Part shown: positions 47,397 through 59,500 of the stretch, in pieces
Numbering within the stretch: the first letter of the stretch is position 1
Layout: every line of letters starts with the position of its first letter
Source: Nepenthes gracilis
Taxonomy: Eukaryota > Streptophyta > Magnoliopsida > Caryophyllales > Nepenthaceae
DNA length: 64,000 nt
Assembly (NCBI GenBank): GCA_033239525.1
Contig: BSYO01000025.1
Coordinates: 2,948,001 to 3,012,000 of the forward strand
Reading direction: 5' to 3'
Program-made: the position numbers and the translations under genes
The notes under the pieces: model-generated
What the model was told of the DNA's origin: nothing
The model's input: only the letters and a program-made list of their open reading frames with translations
Databases searched by the model: none

Positions 47397-47700
47397 CTGG
47401 GGAGCTGCGATTCGGGAGGGGCGTCGCAGCCCATACAACGCGATTTTGGCCGTCGGATGAGAAATCCGACGGCCAATATTTTTTTTTAAAAAAAACTTAA
47501 GAAAAATTAAAAAAAATAATTATTTTTTTTTAAATCAAATACCAAAAAAATTATCAAAACAAAAAAATATAATATTAAACTATTTTTTTTAATATATATA
47601 TATATATGCAGCCGTCGATTTCATGCATCCGACGGCTGCATGCGAGTTGTACGGGCTGCAACGCCAACCCCCCTCCCGTTGCAGCCCCCCTCAGCTCAAA
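47397..47700. mobile_element. Nested-hairpin foldback element
   Basis: Two arms pair as inverted repeats (47420-47474 with 47608-47665: GGCGTCGCAGCCCATACAAC against GGCGTTGCAGCCCGTACAAC) around an AT-rich centre. Each arm also folds on itself. GGCCGTCGGAT/ATCCGACGGCC is at 47448-47474, GCAGCCGTCG/CCGACGGCTGC at 47608-47639, and GGGCTGCAACG/CGTTGCAGCCC at 47653-47687. Pairing weakens beyond 47397 and 47700, so the outer ends are uncertain. No target duplication was found. Confidence 0.65.
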
Positions 47701-48017
47701 TGCCGACGTGTTGGTGTTGTAGGCGGCCTTATTGCCGCAGCCCATCTCCGGGAGCAATTCACCACCGCCCAGTGGGATGTAAACCTCGCCGCCCCAGTCT
47801 GCCTGGGCAGCAAAATCTTGTAGACTGGTGAATAGGGTTTTTGGTCAGTAGCCTAATAAATACTTGGATTGGCTAATATATATGGCCCCCAGTTCCCATC
47901 TTCTTTGCGCTGCAACACACCCAGTCATATAAAATAATTAAGAAGAAAAAGTAATGCATGGTATCCCACTTTTTCACATACATTTATAATTCACTCTCAT
48001 GGTAATCCAGATAAAAA

Positions 48018-48230
48018 ATCTGAAGAGGATAGGGGGCAAAACATGGACCGTCAAAATTATGGGATAAAATCTTGATTAAATCCGACCATTCAAATTTATT
48101 ATAATTTTTTAAAAATTTATAATATAAATAAATCGAGATAGTTTGATTCGGTTAATGGTGCAATCCGACCGTCTAGAATGAAGGAGCAGGATCCTGCTTC
48201 GTCTGTATGCAGAGCAGAATCCCCAAATAC
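48018..48230. mobile_element. Mutator-type MITE, copy 2 (inverted, eroded)
   Basis: Reverse-complement relative of 37231-37462. It shares TTTATTATAATTTTT and the TGGTGCAATCCGACCGTC arm, and it ends in AGCAGAATCCCC next to AGTGAATTAC, the same insertion site sequence as copy 1. The left end is degraded and lacks a matching duplication. Confidence 0.7.
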
Positions 48231-48343
48231 AGTGAATTACCTTCTCAATAGTGAATTTCAGGTATAAGCATCCCCACCAATAATAGAGTATTTGTCGGGC
48301 ATTGCCCCGAGCAGTGCTAGTTCGCCAACTTGTACAAAACCTT
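48231..48343 (-). repeat. Inverted copy of 37117-37230
   Basis: Reverse complement of the segment next to MITE copy 1, in the same position relative to the MITE. A unit of about 330 bp (MITE plus this flank) is therefore present twice, 11 kb apart and inverted. Confidence 0.7.
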
Positions 48344-48842
48344 CCTAGAATGTTTTATTACAGGTGGATTTATGATTTTATTAATAATTTTATAATTTTT
48401 TTCTTATTTCTTAACTGAACAAGTTTAAACCATATTGTTATTTTTATTAAAAATAGTAAAAAAAAGAGAGACTAATATTAAACAAATAAATCAGTAATAG
48501 TAATCACTAAATAAATTTAATATGATCAGTCAAAAACCTTTAAAAGGGTCAATAAATAATTCCTTATGAACATATTTGTTCTAATTTTCCTTTCGATTAT
48601 ATAATTTTTTGTTGAGTAAGTCTGCCCCGGGTTTTATCCTATTTGCATAAAGTTATTTTCTTAGCTTGAATTTGACACAATTAAATGATAATGAAACAAA
48701 CTTATTGTTATGCTAAAAGTATAAAAAGGGACATAGGTAAATTTTTTTTTTTTTGGTATTCAAAAGAGTGAAGTTCGAGTTAATGAACAAGAGAATGCCA
48801 TAGTTCATCTCTATCACCATTCCCTTCTAGGGTTGATTAATT
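48344..48842. other. AT-rich intergenic DNA, nothing recognised
   Basis: No gene; short A and T tracts only. Confidence 0.5.
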
Positions 48843-49330
48843 TGTTAGAAATTTATGTTGCTAAAACAACCATAAAAGTGAAATTTAGAATCGGTTCTTA
48901 TACCTCCGGCCATTTGGTGCTCCGTTTTCGGACTTGTGATTCGAACAGGTTCTATGCTTCTGGACACTACTTCACTCGTTTAGATGGTGTATTATTTGAG
49001 TTGGATGTCAGGGACAAAGCCAGAAGGCTCAATTTATAGGCGAAACCATCACCCGCCTCAACCGAGCGTTTTGTACTCAAATCGGCCAAAATTGATTAAT
49101 TGACTTAATGGGAGAGTTATCACCACTAATGGACCACAAATGCTTCAACAATTAATTGAGTTAAACGCCAAATGGTTACAAATCCATCGAGGAAGACGAA
49201 GAGGACGAAACCCTTCTGTCGCTCGAATCGGCTTCAAAAGCCGTTCGCGGCTCGAGTGGCTTGGGGGCTCGATCGGCTCAAGGCCGGCTCAACGGCTCGG
49301 GCCGGCCCAGCATTTGGGCTGAAGCCCATA
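48843..49330 (-). repeat. 3' LTR of copia copy B
   Basis: Plus-strand ends TGTTAGAAATTT and GAAGCCCATA. The minus-strand start reads TATGGGC rather than TG, but the target duplication fits this boundary. Confidence 0.85.
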
Positions 49331-49343
49331 TTCTCCCACTTGG
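49331..49343 (-). other. Polypurine tract of copy B
   Basis: CCAAGTGGGAGAA on the minus strand directly before the 3' LTR, the usual copia form. Confidence 0.8.
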
Positions 49344-49756
49344 TCCATATTTAACTTGATGTGATAACTAAATTCATCAATTTTTTAAACTTTAAGAAAT
49401 AAATATATGAATCATGGCGATAAGTCCTCTAATAATGAATAATATCTTCAATGTATTACAATATATTATATTTTTTAAGTCATTCGGTAACTTTACTTTA
49501 TGAATAAACCCTATGTTTATTCTTTGTCCAACTTAATGATATTCTCAATTCAATTAATGTGTACACAATTTTGAAAAATATCACAACAATAAAATAGGAC
49601 TTTACAACATCATTGTCCATACAATAAAAATTATAAAATGAAACTTAATCCCATTTCAGTTACAAGATCCTTGAATCTTAATGGTGGCATGCATTTAGTC
49701 AAGGGATCGGCGATCATTAATTCAGTGCTGATATGCTCAATAGCAATTTCCTTTCC

Positions 49757-50795
49757 TTAAATGCGCTCATTTATGGCTAAAAACTGAATGTCGATTTGTT
49801 TACTTTGACTGTTACTTTTGTTATTTTTAGCCAGAAAAACAGCAGTTGAATTATCGTAAAATATCTTTAATGGCCTTGAGACGGAAACAACCACTCTAAG
49901 CCTAGACATGAAATTCCTCATCCATACACCATGCTTTGTAGCCTCGAAACAAGCAACGAACTCGGCCTCCATAGTGGAAGTAGCAATCAAAGTTTGCTTT
50001 GCACTCTGCCAGGATACAGCTCCACCGGCAAACAAAAATATGTAATCGGATGTTGATTTACGTGAATCAACGCATCTAGCGAAGTCTGAATCGGAATACC
50101 CTAAAACTTTCAGATTGTCGGTCCGTCTATATGTAAGCATGTAGTCTTTAGTACCTTGAAGATACCTTATGACTTTCTTGGTAGCTTTCCAGTGTTCGAT
50201 TCCTGGATTACTTTGAAATCTTCCCAACATTCCAACTGCAAATGCTATGTCAGGTCTTGTACATACCTGAGCATACATCAAACTTCCAACAACGGAAGTA
50301 TACGGAATGTTCTTGATCTGTTCCCGTTCCAAATCATTTTTCGGGCATTGGCTCAAATTGAGCCTATCGCCCTTCACAATGGGTGCTACACTTTGTGAAT
50401 ATTTTTTCATCCGAAATCTCTCTAAAACCTTATTGATATAGGTCTCTTGAAAAAAACCAAGAACACAACGCGGTCTGTCTCGATGTATCTTTATGCCAAT
50501 CACATAAGATGTATCACCCATATCCTTCATTTTAAAATTTTAAGGAGAAATTATTTCACCTCATACTCCCACTGACCTTCTGGTATATACATTGATCCAA
50601 AATATTCTCTTTAAAACCGAATGAAGAGATAATTTCATCAAATTTTAAATACCATTGACGGGATGCTTGTTTCAATCCATATAGAGGAGATTTGCATACC
50701 AATTGCTCACCATCACTAGAGGAGAATTCTTCTGGTTGTTTCATGTAAACCTCTTCCTCTAGATCACCATTTAAAATTATTATTTTCACATCCAT
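49757..50795 (-). pseudogene. Copy B reverse transcriptase and RNase H
   Basis: RT core from DVKIIILNGDLEEEVYMKQPEEF (about 50790) through KSPLYGLKQASRQWY to the VSGS block (about 50570). Here about 67 bp present in copy A is missing, removing the catalytic YVDD-type box and shifting the frame. The downstream frame (50530-49757, 257 codons, open) carries MKDMGDTSYVIGI, SLMYAQVCTRPDIAFAVG, GYSDSDFARCVDSRKSTS and ATSTMEAEFVA, i.e. the RT end and RNase H. The RNase H is intact at sequence level, but it cannot be made as part of a working polymerase. Confidence 0.9.
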
Positions 50796-51430
50796 TTGTT
50801 ACAATTTCATATCAAAATGAGCAACCAACGACAAAATTATGCGAAGAGAGTCCTTTTTAGATACAGGAGAAAATGTCTCCTTGTAATTAATTCATTCTTT
50901 TTGAGTATAACCTTTTACAACGAGTCTCACCTTATATCTTTCGATATTACCTAATGAGTCTTTTTTTTTATTTTGAAGACTTATTTATACCCTATGGCTT
51001 TCGCCCCTTTAGGCAATTCAACAAGATCCCAGACTCTATTACTACTCATGAAACTCATCTCTTTTTTCATAGCATTGTATCATAATTGTGATTTATTACA
51101 ACTCATGGCTTGTGAAAACGTTTTAGGATCATTTTTAGCTCCCACATTGTAGTCAGACTCTTCAAGATATATAACATAATCACTAGGGATTGCTAACTTT
51201 CTCATTCTAGAAGACCTTCTTAATGTTGTATCATCATCCTCAACATGAGTATGTTGTACAACTATTTCAGACAAATCCTGAATTTCATGGTCAATTGGAA
51301 TAGAATTAGTATTTTGTAAAATGACAATGATTGGTTGTTCAACACCCGATTGATCTTGAGGGGTGTTGTATACATCAATCAACCTATCATATGAAGTGGA
51401 GGGTTGTGAATCCAAATGATTAGTTCTTGA

Positions 51431-52321
51431 TCATTTTCTCCTACTCATTAAGTCATTCTCAAAAAATTTTACATTTCTTGATTCCACAATCCTAGTGGTA
51501 TAAGATGGACAGTAAAATTTATATCCCTTAGACCGTTCTGCATATCCAATAAAATGCCTACTTGTTGTCCTTGGGTCCAATTTCTTTTCTTGTGGGTTAT
51601 AAATTCTTACTTCGGATGGGCATCCCCATACGCGTACATGTTGCAAACTTGGTTTCCAACCTTTCCATAACTCAAAAGGAGTTTTTGGAACAGTTTTTGT
51701 TGGGACTCGGTTTAATATGTACATCACTAGTTTTAAGAGTTTCACTCACAAAGATTTTCAAAGTTGAGTTACTAAGCATACTCCTCACCATGTCCAATAA
51801 TGTTCGGTTTCTTCTTTCTCTACACCATTTTTGGTTAGGAGAACCAGGCATAGTATATTGGGCAACAATTCCATGTTCTTGAAGAAACTTTACAAAATGG
51901 ATCGGGCATTTGTCCATCTTGATATATCTATCATAATATTCTCCACCTCTATCTCGATCTCATAATTTTGATATTTTTTTTGATTGTTTCTACTCTGTTT
52001 TAACAATTTAAAAGCATCTAATGCTTTATATTTATTATGAAACAAGTAGAGATATATATATCGTGAAAAATCATCAATAAAGGTAATAAAATATTTTGGA
52101 CCATATGAGTTTATATCGGGACTACAAATGTCAGTAGGTATGATCTCTAATATGTCCAAACTCTTCTTGGCATTTTTCTTAGTCTTGTTGGTCTGTTTTC
52201 CTTTAATGCAGTCTACACAAGTCTCAAAATCAGTAAAATCTAGAGTACTAAGTATTCCATCATTTACCAATCTTTTGATTCTATCAATGGAGATATGTCC
52301 TAATATCCTATGCCACAACAT
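51431..52321 (-). pseudogene. Copy B GAG-pre-integrase and integrase
   Basis: Starts with LWHRILGHISIDRIKRL and CVDCIKGKQT (zinc-binding HHCC) at about 52320-52180. The catalytic core follows with YFITFIDDFSRYIYLYLF (about 52090), then after a frame change the HGIVAQYTMPGSPNQ block (about 51870) and NRTLLDMVRSMLS. The C-terminal region with TPFELWKGWKPSLQHVRVWGC lies at 51670-51600. Two frame changes and lost residues show decay. Confidence 0.88.
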
Positions 52322-52837
52322 CGAGAATCATTCATTCATAACACATCTTTTAATTTCAGTATTAGTATGCACAGTATTGAAAGAAGTATTGTTTTATAAG
52401 TTTAAATAATAAAGACCATCAGACAGTGTATCATTCCCAACAATATCAGACTTATAATATAAACTGAATAATGAGTCTGAAAATGTAAAGGAATATCCAA
52501 ATGGCACAAGTCTAGAAACAGAAATCAAATTTTTAGAGAAATTTAGAATGTAAAAGGTCTTTTCCAATGTCAAAACAAAACCACTACTCAAAATTAAATT
52601 GCATGTGCCGATGGCCTCCACATGTGAACGCATCTTGTTTTTAGAGAAGATGCATTGTTCACTGCTCACTGGTTTCCTTAGGTTTTGCAAGCCTTGTAAG
52701 GAATTAGAAATATGGATTGTAGAACCAGAGTCAATTCACCATATGTTATGTGTAACATTAACCATATTAGATTCATAACATATAAAAGAGTATGGATTAC
52801 CTTTTTTTTCAAGCCAATTCTAATACTTGATACAGTC

Positions 52838-53601
52838 CTACTTTACGTATTCCTTCTTTTTACAGAAGAAGCACTTGGACTCCTTTTTGATATCAGATTG
52901 GGGAGGTACTTTACCTTTCTCCTTTGATTTGGCCTGCGTCTTAAACCTTTCTTCCTTTAGCATATAGACGCTTTCACTTTGCTCCATCATGAGCATTCTT
53001 TCTTCTTGAACACACATGGTCATCGGTTCATTAATTGACCATTTATCCTTATGTGTGTTATAAGAGATTTTAAAAGGTCCATATTACGGTGGAAGCGAAT
53101 TTAAAATGTAGTGCACAATAAAAGGTTCAGACATTTTCACCTTTAAATTTTTCAATTGAGCTGCAATATCCCTTATTTATATTATGTGCTCACGCACACC
53201 CTTAACACTGATGAGCCTAATAGATGAGAACTTCATTATTAGGGTGCTTGCAAGTGCCTTATCTAAAGTCACAAATTATTCATCAATTGCCTTCAGTAAA
53301 TCTTGCACATTAGTATCTTTGGATTGAGCGAATACCAATTTAAACTTTTTTTCTTTATGAACATTAAATTGAGGCGATTAGATCGCTCCCAGCGTTCATA
53401 AAGAGTTACCTCATCTGAGGTGCTGGTAAGGGTAAGAGCCGGTGGTTCGTCTTTTCGAATAGCATGATCAATACCTAGCCACCCTAAGTGAAGAAGAATT
53501 CTCTCATTCCATACTTTATAGTTGTTACCTTTTAGTTCAAAAATTTCACATCGTATATCGAAAATATTTATAGATTGAATAGTTGCATAAAATAAATACA
53601 T
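52838..53601 (-). pseudogene. Copy B gag with degenerate zinc knuckle
   Basis: N-terminal gag block ELKGNNYKVWNERILLHLGW at about 53555-53490 (UBN2/DUF4219-type copia gag). Then a gap region with stops leads to a knuckle at about 52860 (CFFCKKKEYVK) in which the expected His of C-x2-C-x4-H is Tyr. Confidence 0.8.
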
Positions 53602-54334
53602 ACTTAATATCCAAAATTGAGGCTAACAAATTATAAAATTATGTTTTACGAATGTAAAACCTACATCATGAATCAATAGATAAAAAAATTACCTGTGGGC
53701 TAAATTTTAATTCCAGTAGATTCATGTCCGATTTTATGATAAACCTATCAAATTATATTCCATTCTTAATTCCTGTGGGTAAATTAAGAAAAATAATTTG
53801 ACATTCTACCCTGATTAATTAATTTAATATAATAAAATTTCCTGTGGGATAAATTTTATTATATCAAAAATAATTATCACAATTTATGTCTTTATATCTC
53901 ACGTGATAATAAAAAAATAATTTTATTAATTAAGGGTGCTGTGGCTAATCCCCAATTAATTAAATTATTTAAATCACAAGACATTATTTATACATATATA
54001 TAATTATATTCTGGATATTATATTTTATACTTTATATATAATTATATATATATATATATATATATATACACGTATATATATAATATATATATACTCTGTA
54101 TAAAAGTATAAATACAATTGAAATGTAATAATGACGCATGGCGCTCAGCAGCGCAGCAGCAGAAGCCGCCCCTTCTTCCCGACGCGTCTCGCGTTCGAAG
54201 CTCACTGGCCACATTTTAATTCCAAATCTGCTATAGTATGGGCCAGAACAGTAATGGGCTGCGTCGATACTATTGGGCCACGCACGTAATCAGCCCAACA
54301 AAACCGAATAATTTTTTTTTATAAATACTGTAGC

Positions 54335-54452
54335 AAAACGACATCGTTTAATTACTGAATACGTTTGCACGAAACGACGTCGTTCTGAAACACAAAACAG
54401 AAGCAGAAAACGACGACGTTTACTACTGCCGAAGCGGAAAACGACGTCGTTC
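54335..54452. repeat. Four palindromic AAACGACGTCGTTY motifs in the copy B leader
   Basis: Motifs at 54335-54350, 54371-54385, 54407-54421 and 54438-54452; the second and fourth are perfect palindromes around GACGTC. They lie between the primer site and gag. Copy A keeps decayed forms (GAAACGATGCCATTTT near 25732). The ACGT core resembles bZIP-type binding sites, but a function is not shown. Confidence 0.75.
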
Positions 54453-54711
54453 AAGTTGTTGTCTACTTTCGTCGGTTTCGCCCGAACCCGACAACGAACG
54501 ACTCGACCCGAATTCCAGACCTGATTCAAACAGCACCATACGAACACCATAAATGATGAAAAATATATGGAAATTTCAAAATTTTAATTTCTCATCGATT
54601 TCCAGTGCTCGTTTGTACCGAATCTTCAAAAAAACGAAGACTTTAGTTTTTTTTTACGAATTCAAAAAAATCAGAAAATTACAGAACAACAAAGGCAGAG
54701 TTGAAGCCTTT

Positions 54712-54724
54712 CATTGATACCAAA
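54712..54724 (-). other. Primer-binding site of copy B (tRNA-Met type)
   Basis: TTTGGTATCAATG on the minus strand directly after the 5' LTR, matching the TGGTATCA core of initiator-Met sites. Confidence 0.8.
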
Positions 54725-55213
54725 TGTTAGAAATTTCTGTGGCTAAAATAACCACAAAAGCGGAATTTAGAATCGGTTCTTATACCTCCGGCCATTTGGT
54801 GCTCTGTTTTCAGATTGTGATTCGGACAGGGTCCGTACTTCTGGACACTCCTTCACTCGTTTAGATGGTGTATTGCTTGAGTTGGATGTCAGGGACAAAG
54901 CCAGAAGGCTCAATTTATAGGCGAAACCATCACCCGCCTCAACCGAGCATTTTGTACTCAAACCGGCCAAAATTGATTAATTGACTTAATGGGAGAGTTA
55001 TCACCACTTAATGGACCACAAATATTTCAGCAATTAATTGAGTTAAACGCCAAATGGTTACAAATCCATCGATGAAGACGAAGAGGATGAAACCCTTCTG
55101 TCGCTCGAAATCGGCTTCAAAAGCCGTTCGCGGCTCGAGTGGCTTGGCGGCTCGATCGGCTCAAGTCCGGCTCAACGGCTCGGTCCGGCTCAGCATTTGG
55201 GCTGAAGCCCATA
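54725..55213 (-). repeat. 5' LTR of copia copy B
   Basis: 489 bp, pairs with 48843-49330. Contains the AATTTATAGGCG and CTCGAGTGGCTTGG blocks in both copies. Confidence 0.88.
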
Positions 55214-55218
55214 TAATT

Positions 55219-55785
55219 ATGTTAAAAAAATATAAAATAGCATCATTAAACAAAATAATTTAATGATAATTTGAGTCTCTCAAATTCTAAACAACCTAGT
55301 TGAGAGCTCCACGAAGTTACCCAAGCCTTGCCTATATGTCTCTTGATCCCTCATTCTACTAATCTGTTATTACTGTTTTATTCAAAGTATAGGCTTTTCA
55401 CTTCTTTGTTTTATTAGCTCGGGTGCTCATCAACGATAAAAGTAGGTTTTTTTTAGTGTTTTAAAACAATTTAATGAAATTTGCCCTAGGAGGATAATGA
55501 AAATTTCATAATGAAGGCTTCTTTCCAGAAGGGCTAGACTGATATGACACCCACGATGCATAATGGTTGCACAGTTGATGTTTATTATTAGTTTTGTAAG
55601 TAAAAAAAAAAATTTATACACTTACCACCCAACGTGCATATAGATGCATCTGATTGTCTTTGAATAGATCTGGATTTATCTATGATATTGTAAGTTTTGA
55701 TTAATCAATCATGAAATGTATACGACAATTATAAAAATGCATGCAAATAATGATACCTTATATTATAATATCTGATATTATATGG
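55219..55785. other. Intergenic, nothing recognised
   Basis: No gene or element structure seen. Confidence 0.5.
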
Positions 55786-56165
55786 GGTGTGTACAAGTTT
55801 AGGGGGAGAACCCATCCAAAAGGATACCCTATGGGAGGAAGAGTCCCCCAAACTTATAAGTTAGATATTCTATATCAAACTTCGATAGCCGTAAATCTCG
55901 ACAGTTGCACTCTACGACACTTCATTCAACAACTTTTACTCTACGACGCCTTGCTCCACTCCGGTGCACCGCAAGTAAGCCAGCTCTCCACAGGTAGTTT
56001 TTTTGTTAGAATCCTCCGTAGGTAGTCCTCTCCGAATCGAGGCCAGCTTCAGTGAAAATATCATTGATACATGTACAAGTTTGGGGGAAGAGTCCACCCC
56101 AAAAGGACGCCCTATGAGAAATGAGCCCATCAAATTTAAAAATTAGAGATTTTGTCTAAAGCTTC
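55786..56165 (+). repeat. Direct repeat pair, 282-bp spacing
   Basis: GTACAAGTTTAGGGGGAGA (55791) and GTACAAGTTTGGGGGAAGA (56073) begin two related blocks of about 90 bp, each continuing with AAAAGGA-CCCTATG and a TTAGA-ATT tail. This could be a tandem duplication or the two ends of a very short terminal-repeat element. Confidence 0.55.
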
Positions 56166-56589
56166 CCGACGTGGGGTGTACATCATTATACATGAGTACA
56201 AAGGGGGGAAAATATTGAAATAAATACTTAACACAGTGATTGGGTTCAGGACCCCATGAGGACTCTACTGCTTTGAGGGCCAATCTTTGTATATAAGAGA
56301 TCATTTTTGTCACCAATTTTGATCCGCAAATGCAAGAACATACACACTACAAGTGTTATCTTCCATAAAATAATGATAAATTTATTGAATTGTTACATAA
56401 AGATTGCAATTTTAAAGCATAAAATAAGATTCTACATAGTTAATGCAGTGATAACAGTATGAAGAATTGATATATTTCAGACCCTAAAAATATAGAGATC
56501 TCATGAACAAAGTCGTTTCTTCTCAGTAGAAAGGCAAGATTGTCGCATAAAGACTAGGGTTTTAAAATACAAAATAGATTAAAATTACA

Positions 56590-59500
56590 AATAAGTGATA
56601 TATTCCAAACTCCAAAATTATTTTGATATCCAAAATCTGTTTTGTTCGCCCCAAATCCATCATAGTAAAGGACTATCCAAATTACTGCTTCAGATCCTTT
56701 ATTCGATCCCCATTGTGTCCAACGATTAGCATGTTGTCCACGTAAATGAGAAAGATGACAAAGTCATCATCGAAAAATCTCTGTGTAAAGACGCAGTAAT
56801 CAGAAATAGTCTTTCGGTATTATTGACCAATTATGACAGACTCAAATTTCTTATATCACTGTCTTAGAGCCTATTTCAACCCATACAAGTTTTTTCATAG
56901 ACAACATACTAATTGTTCTTTTCCCATCACCTTGAATCCCTCCGACTATTCCATATAAATCTCTTCCTCAATGTCACTATGAAGGAACGCAGTTCGGACA
57001 TCCAGCTACTCCACCACCAGATTTAGATAAGCAGCCAAACCGAACACAACCTTTATAGATGACATCTTCACCACAGGGGGAAATATCTCATCAAAATTAA
57101 TACTCTTTCGTTAGTTGAAACCTTTCACCACCAGTTGCGACTTGTAACTTAGCTACATGGTGTTCTCATCTGTCTTCAAATAGAAGACCCATTTATTTTT
57201 CAGGGCTCTCTTCCATTTAGGCAATTCAATCAAATCAAATATATGATTTTCATGCACGAGTTTATTTCATCATACATGGCTTCTAGCCATCTTTTCTTAT
57301 TCTTGTCCTTCATAATCTCGTCAAAATTTTCAAGCTCTGTTACATCAGTGAGTAGGACGTACTCACTGGATGATAAATGGACGTTCGATCATCTGTCTCT
57401 CAAGGATTGTCGGACAGGAACCTCCTCGGTCGGTTGAAGAACAACATCATCTTGATCCTTATCAAGCACCGTGACAGCCTCATTATTTTCCTCGACCACT
57501 CTAGGGCCATTGACCTCGTAGTAAAAAGGTACCGGATAGATAACATTAATACTTATCTTATTCGTCCAATCGGTGTCAGATTTGGTCTTCTTATTGATAT
57601 CCTCAATTGTCTTACTTTCAATAAAAACTACGTCCCTTGACCGGATAAATTTTTTTTCAATTAGGTCATAAAATTTGTATCCCAATTCATCTTTTTCGTA
57701 GTTCAGAAAGATGCATTGCATCATCTTTGGCTCTAGCTTGGTCCTCTCGTCCTTTGGGATATAAATAAAGACCTTACTCCCAAATACCCGAAAATGGTTA
57801 TATAGCAGCTCCTTTTCAGATCAAATCTTCTCTGACACCTCACCATTCAATGGCCGATTGGATGACCTATTGATGACATAGGTCACCGTAGTCAAAGTTT
57901 TTGCTGACAAAGATCCAAGAAGCTTTGTCTTAGAAAATAGGCACCTGACCTTTTCTAAAAGTGTGTGATTCATTCGCTCGACCATTCCATTCAATTATGG
58001 GTCTTTGGTGGCATCTTCTGATGCCGAATGTCATACTTTTGGTGATAGGTATCAAATGCCCCAATGTACTCACCACCATTGTCGTTTTAGACGGTCTTCA
58101 ACCTCTTTCTGTCAGTCATTCTACCAGAGTATGATAGTGTACAAAAGTATCGAGGACTTGCCCTTGTTCTTAAGTGGGTAAACCCACAATTTCCTTGATT
58201 AGTCATCAATGAACGACACAAAGTATTGGACCCCTCCGAATGACTTTTCTTTAAATGATCCACATACATCAGTGTGAACCAAGTCAAGTACTTTAGCCTT
58301 TATACAGGACGAGTCTCCATGAAATGAGACCCTTCGTTACTTTTCGGCCATCCAGTGAAGACAAGTAATTAGTCCGTCTTCCTTTATTCCTATAATAAGG
58401 CCCTTCTTAACCAAATGCATAACTCATTTCCACTCACGTGGTCCAACCGACGATGCCACAAATCCAAGGACTCCCCACTGCATGCTGCATTCACCTCTCT
58501 GGTTATGGCAAACGCTTTCATTACATAGAGGTCAAAGCTCTTCTTTTCTCCAATAATGACTAGAGATTCTCTAGTCAATTTTCATACCCCTTCATAGAAG
58601 GTATTACAGTGACCTTCATCATCAAGTCTATCAGTTGAAATTATATTCACCTGGATATCAAGAACATGCCGTACATCTTTCAGCAATAATTTCGTCCCAT
58701 TTTTTGTGACTAGCAATACATCATCTCTACCATTAACCTGAGGACGTTTCTTTATTTTTTATCCTTATTACTCCAAAATCTTTCAGAGTGTAAGAAATAA
58801 ACAATCCCCTTTTGGATGTGGTGTGGAAAGAAGCACCCGTATCTATCACCTAGTCGAACTCGTGATTCATCAAACTCACCATGTTGTCCATTTCATAAGT
58901 TAACAAGAGATTGCCTCATGTAACTATTGAGACCGAGACCTTTTCTTCACTTCATCCCTTTTCAACTTTGTTCTCCCTTTCAACATTCTCACGTTTTTAT
59001 TTATACCAATATTTTTTAATGTGGCCTTTCTTACCGCAATGATGATACTCAAGATTTTGATACCTTGACCGGGACTTATTGCGACTCTTCTCTCCAAGCT
59101 TTTGGTTTCGTCCTTTACTTCTTCCCCTTGACTCAGTCACAAATACCTCAAAGTGTGTAAATGTTGAGATCCCTTGTGACAACCTGAACTCATTCATAAG
59201 TAAGAAAGTAATGACCTCGTCCAACTTGAGCGTATCCTTCCCGAACAATAAGATTGTAACAATATGGCCGTATGAGGCTAGGTAAGAAGCCAACAACACC
59301 AACACCTTATCCTCCTCCTTGATCTCCTCATCAATGGTCGACATCTGTATCACAATTTTGTTAAACTCGTCCAAGTGCTTCTCAAAGCTTCCCCTTCGGA
59401 CAGACGTAGTCATAAAACTGCGTCTTCACATACAGCCCTATTGTCAAGGACTTGAATTTATACCGGCTCTCAAACTTCTCCCAAACCTCCGTTGGGTCTG

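Larger units (their letters stand above)
48843..55213 (-). mobile_element. Ty1/copia retrotransposon copy B, complete but dead
   Basis: 6,371 bp on the minus strand with LTRs at 54725-55213 (5') and 48843-49330 (3'), flanked by perfect 5-bp duplications TAATT (48838-48842 and 55214-55218). The LTRs differ by about 27 substitutions and a few indels over 489 bp (about 94-95% identity), so this is much younger than copy A. Primer site and polypurine tract are in place. Coding order on the minus strand is gag, zinc knuckle, integrase, RT and RNase H, the copia order. Stops, shifts and a deletion in RT make it inactive. Confidence 0.93.

Noticed and set aside
47192..47476. dUTPase-like string (V-L-D-A-D-Y-Q-G) in the minus-strand frame
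   Set aside because: Only one short motif resembles the family; the other dUTPase motifs are missing, so no function is assigned.
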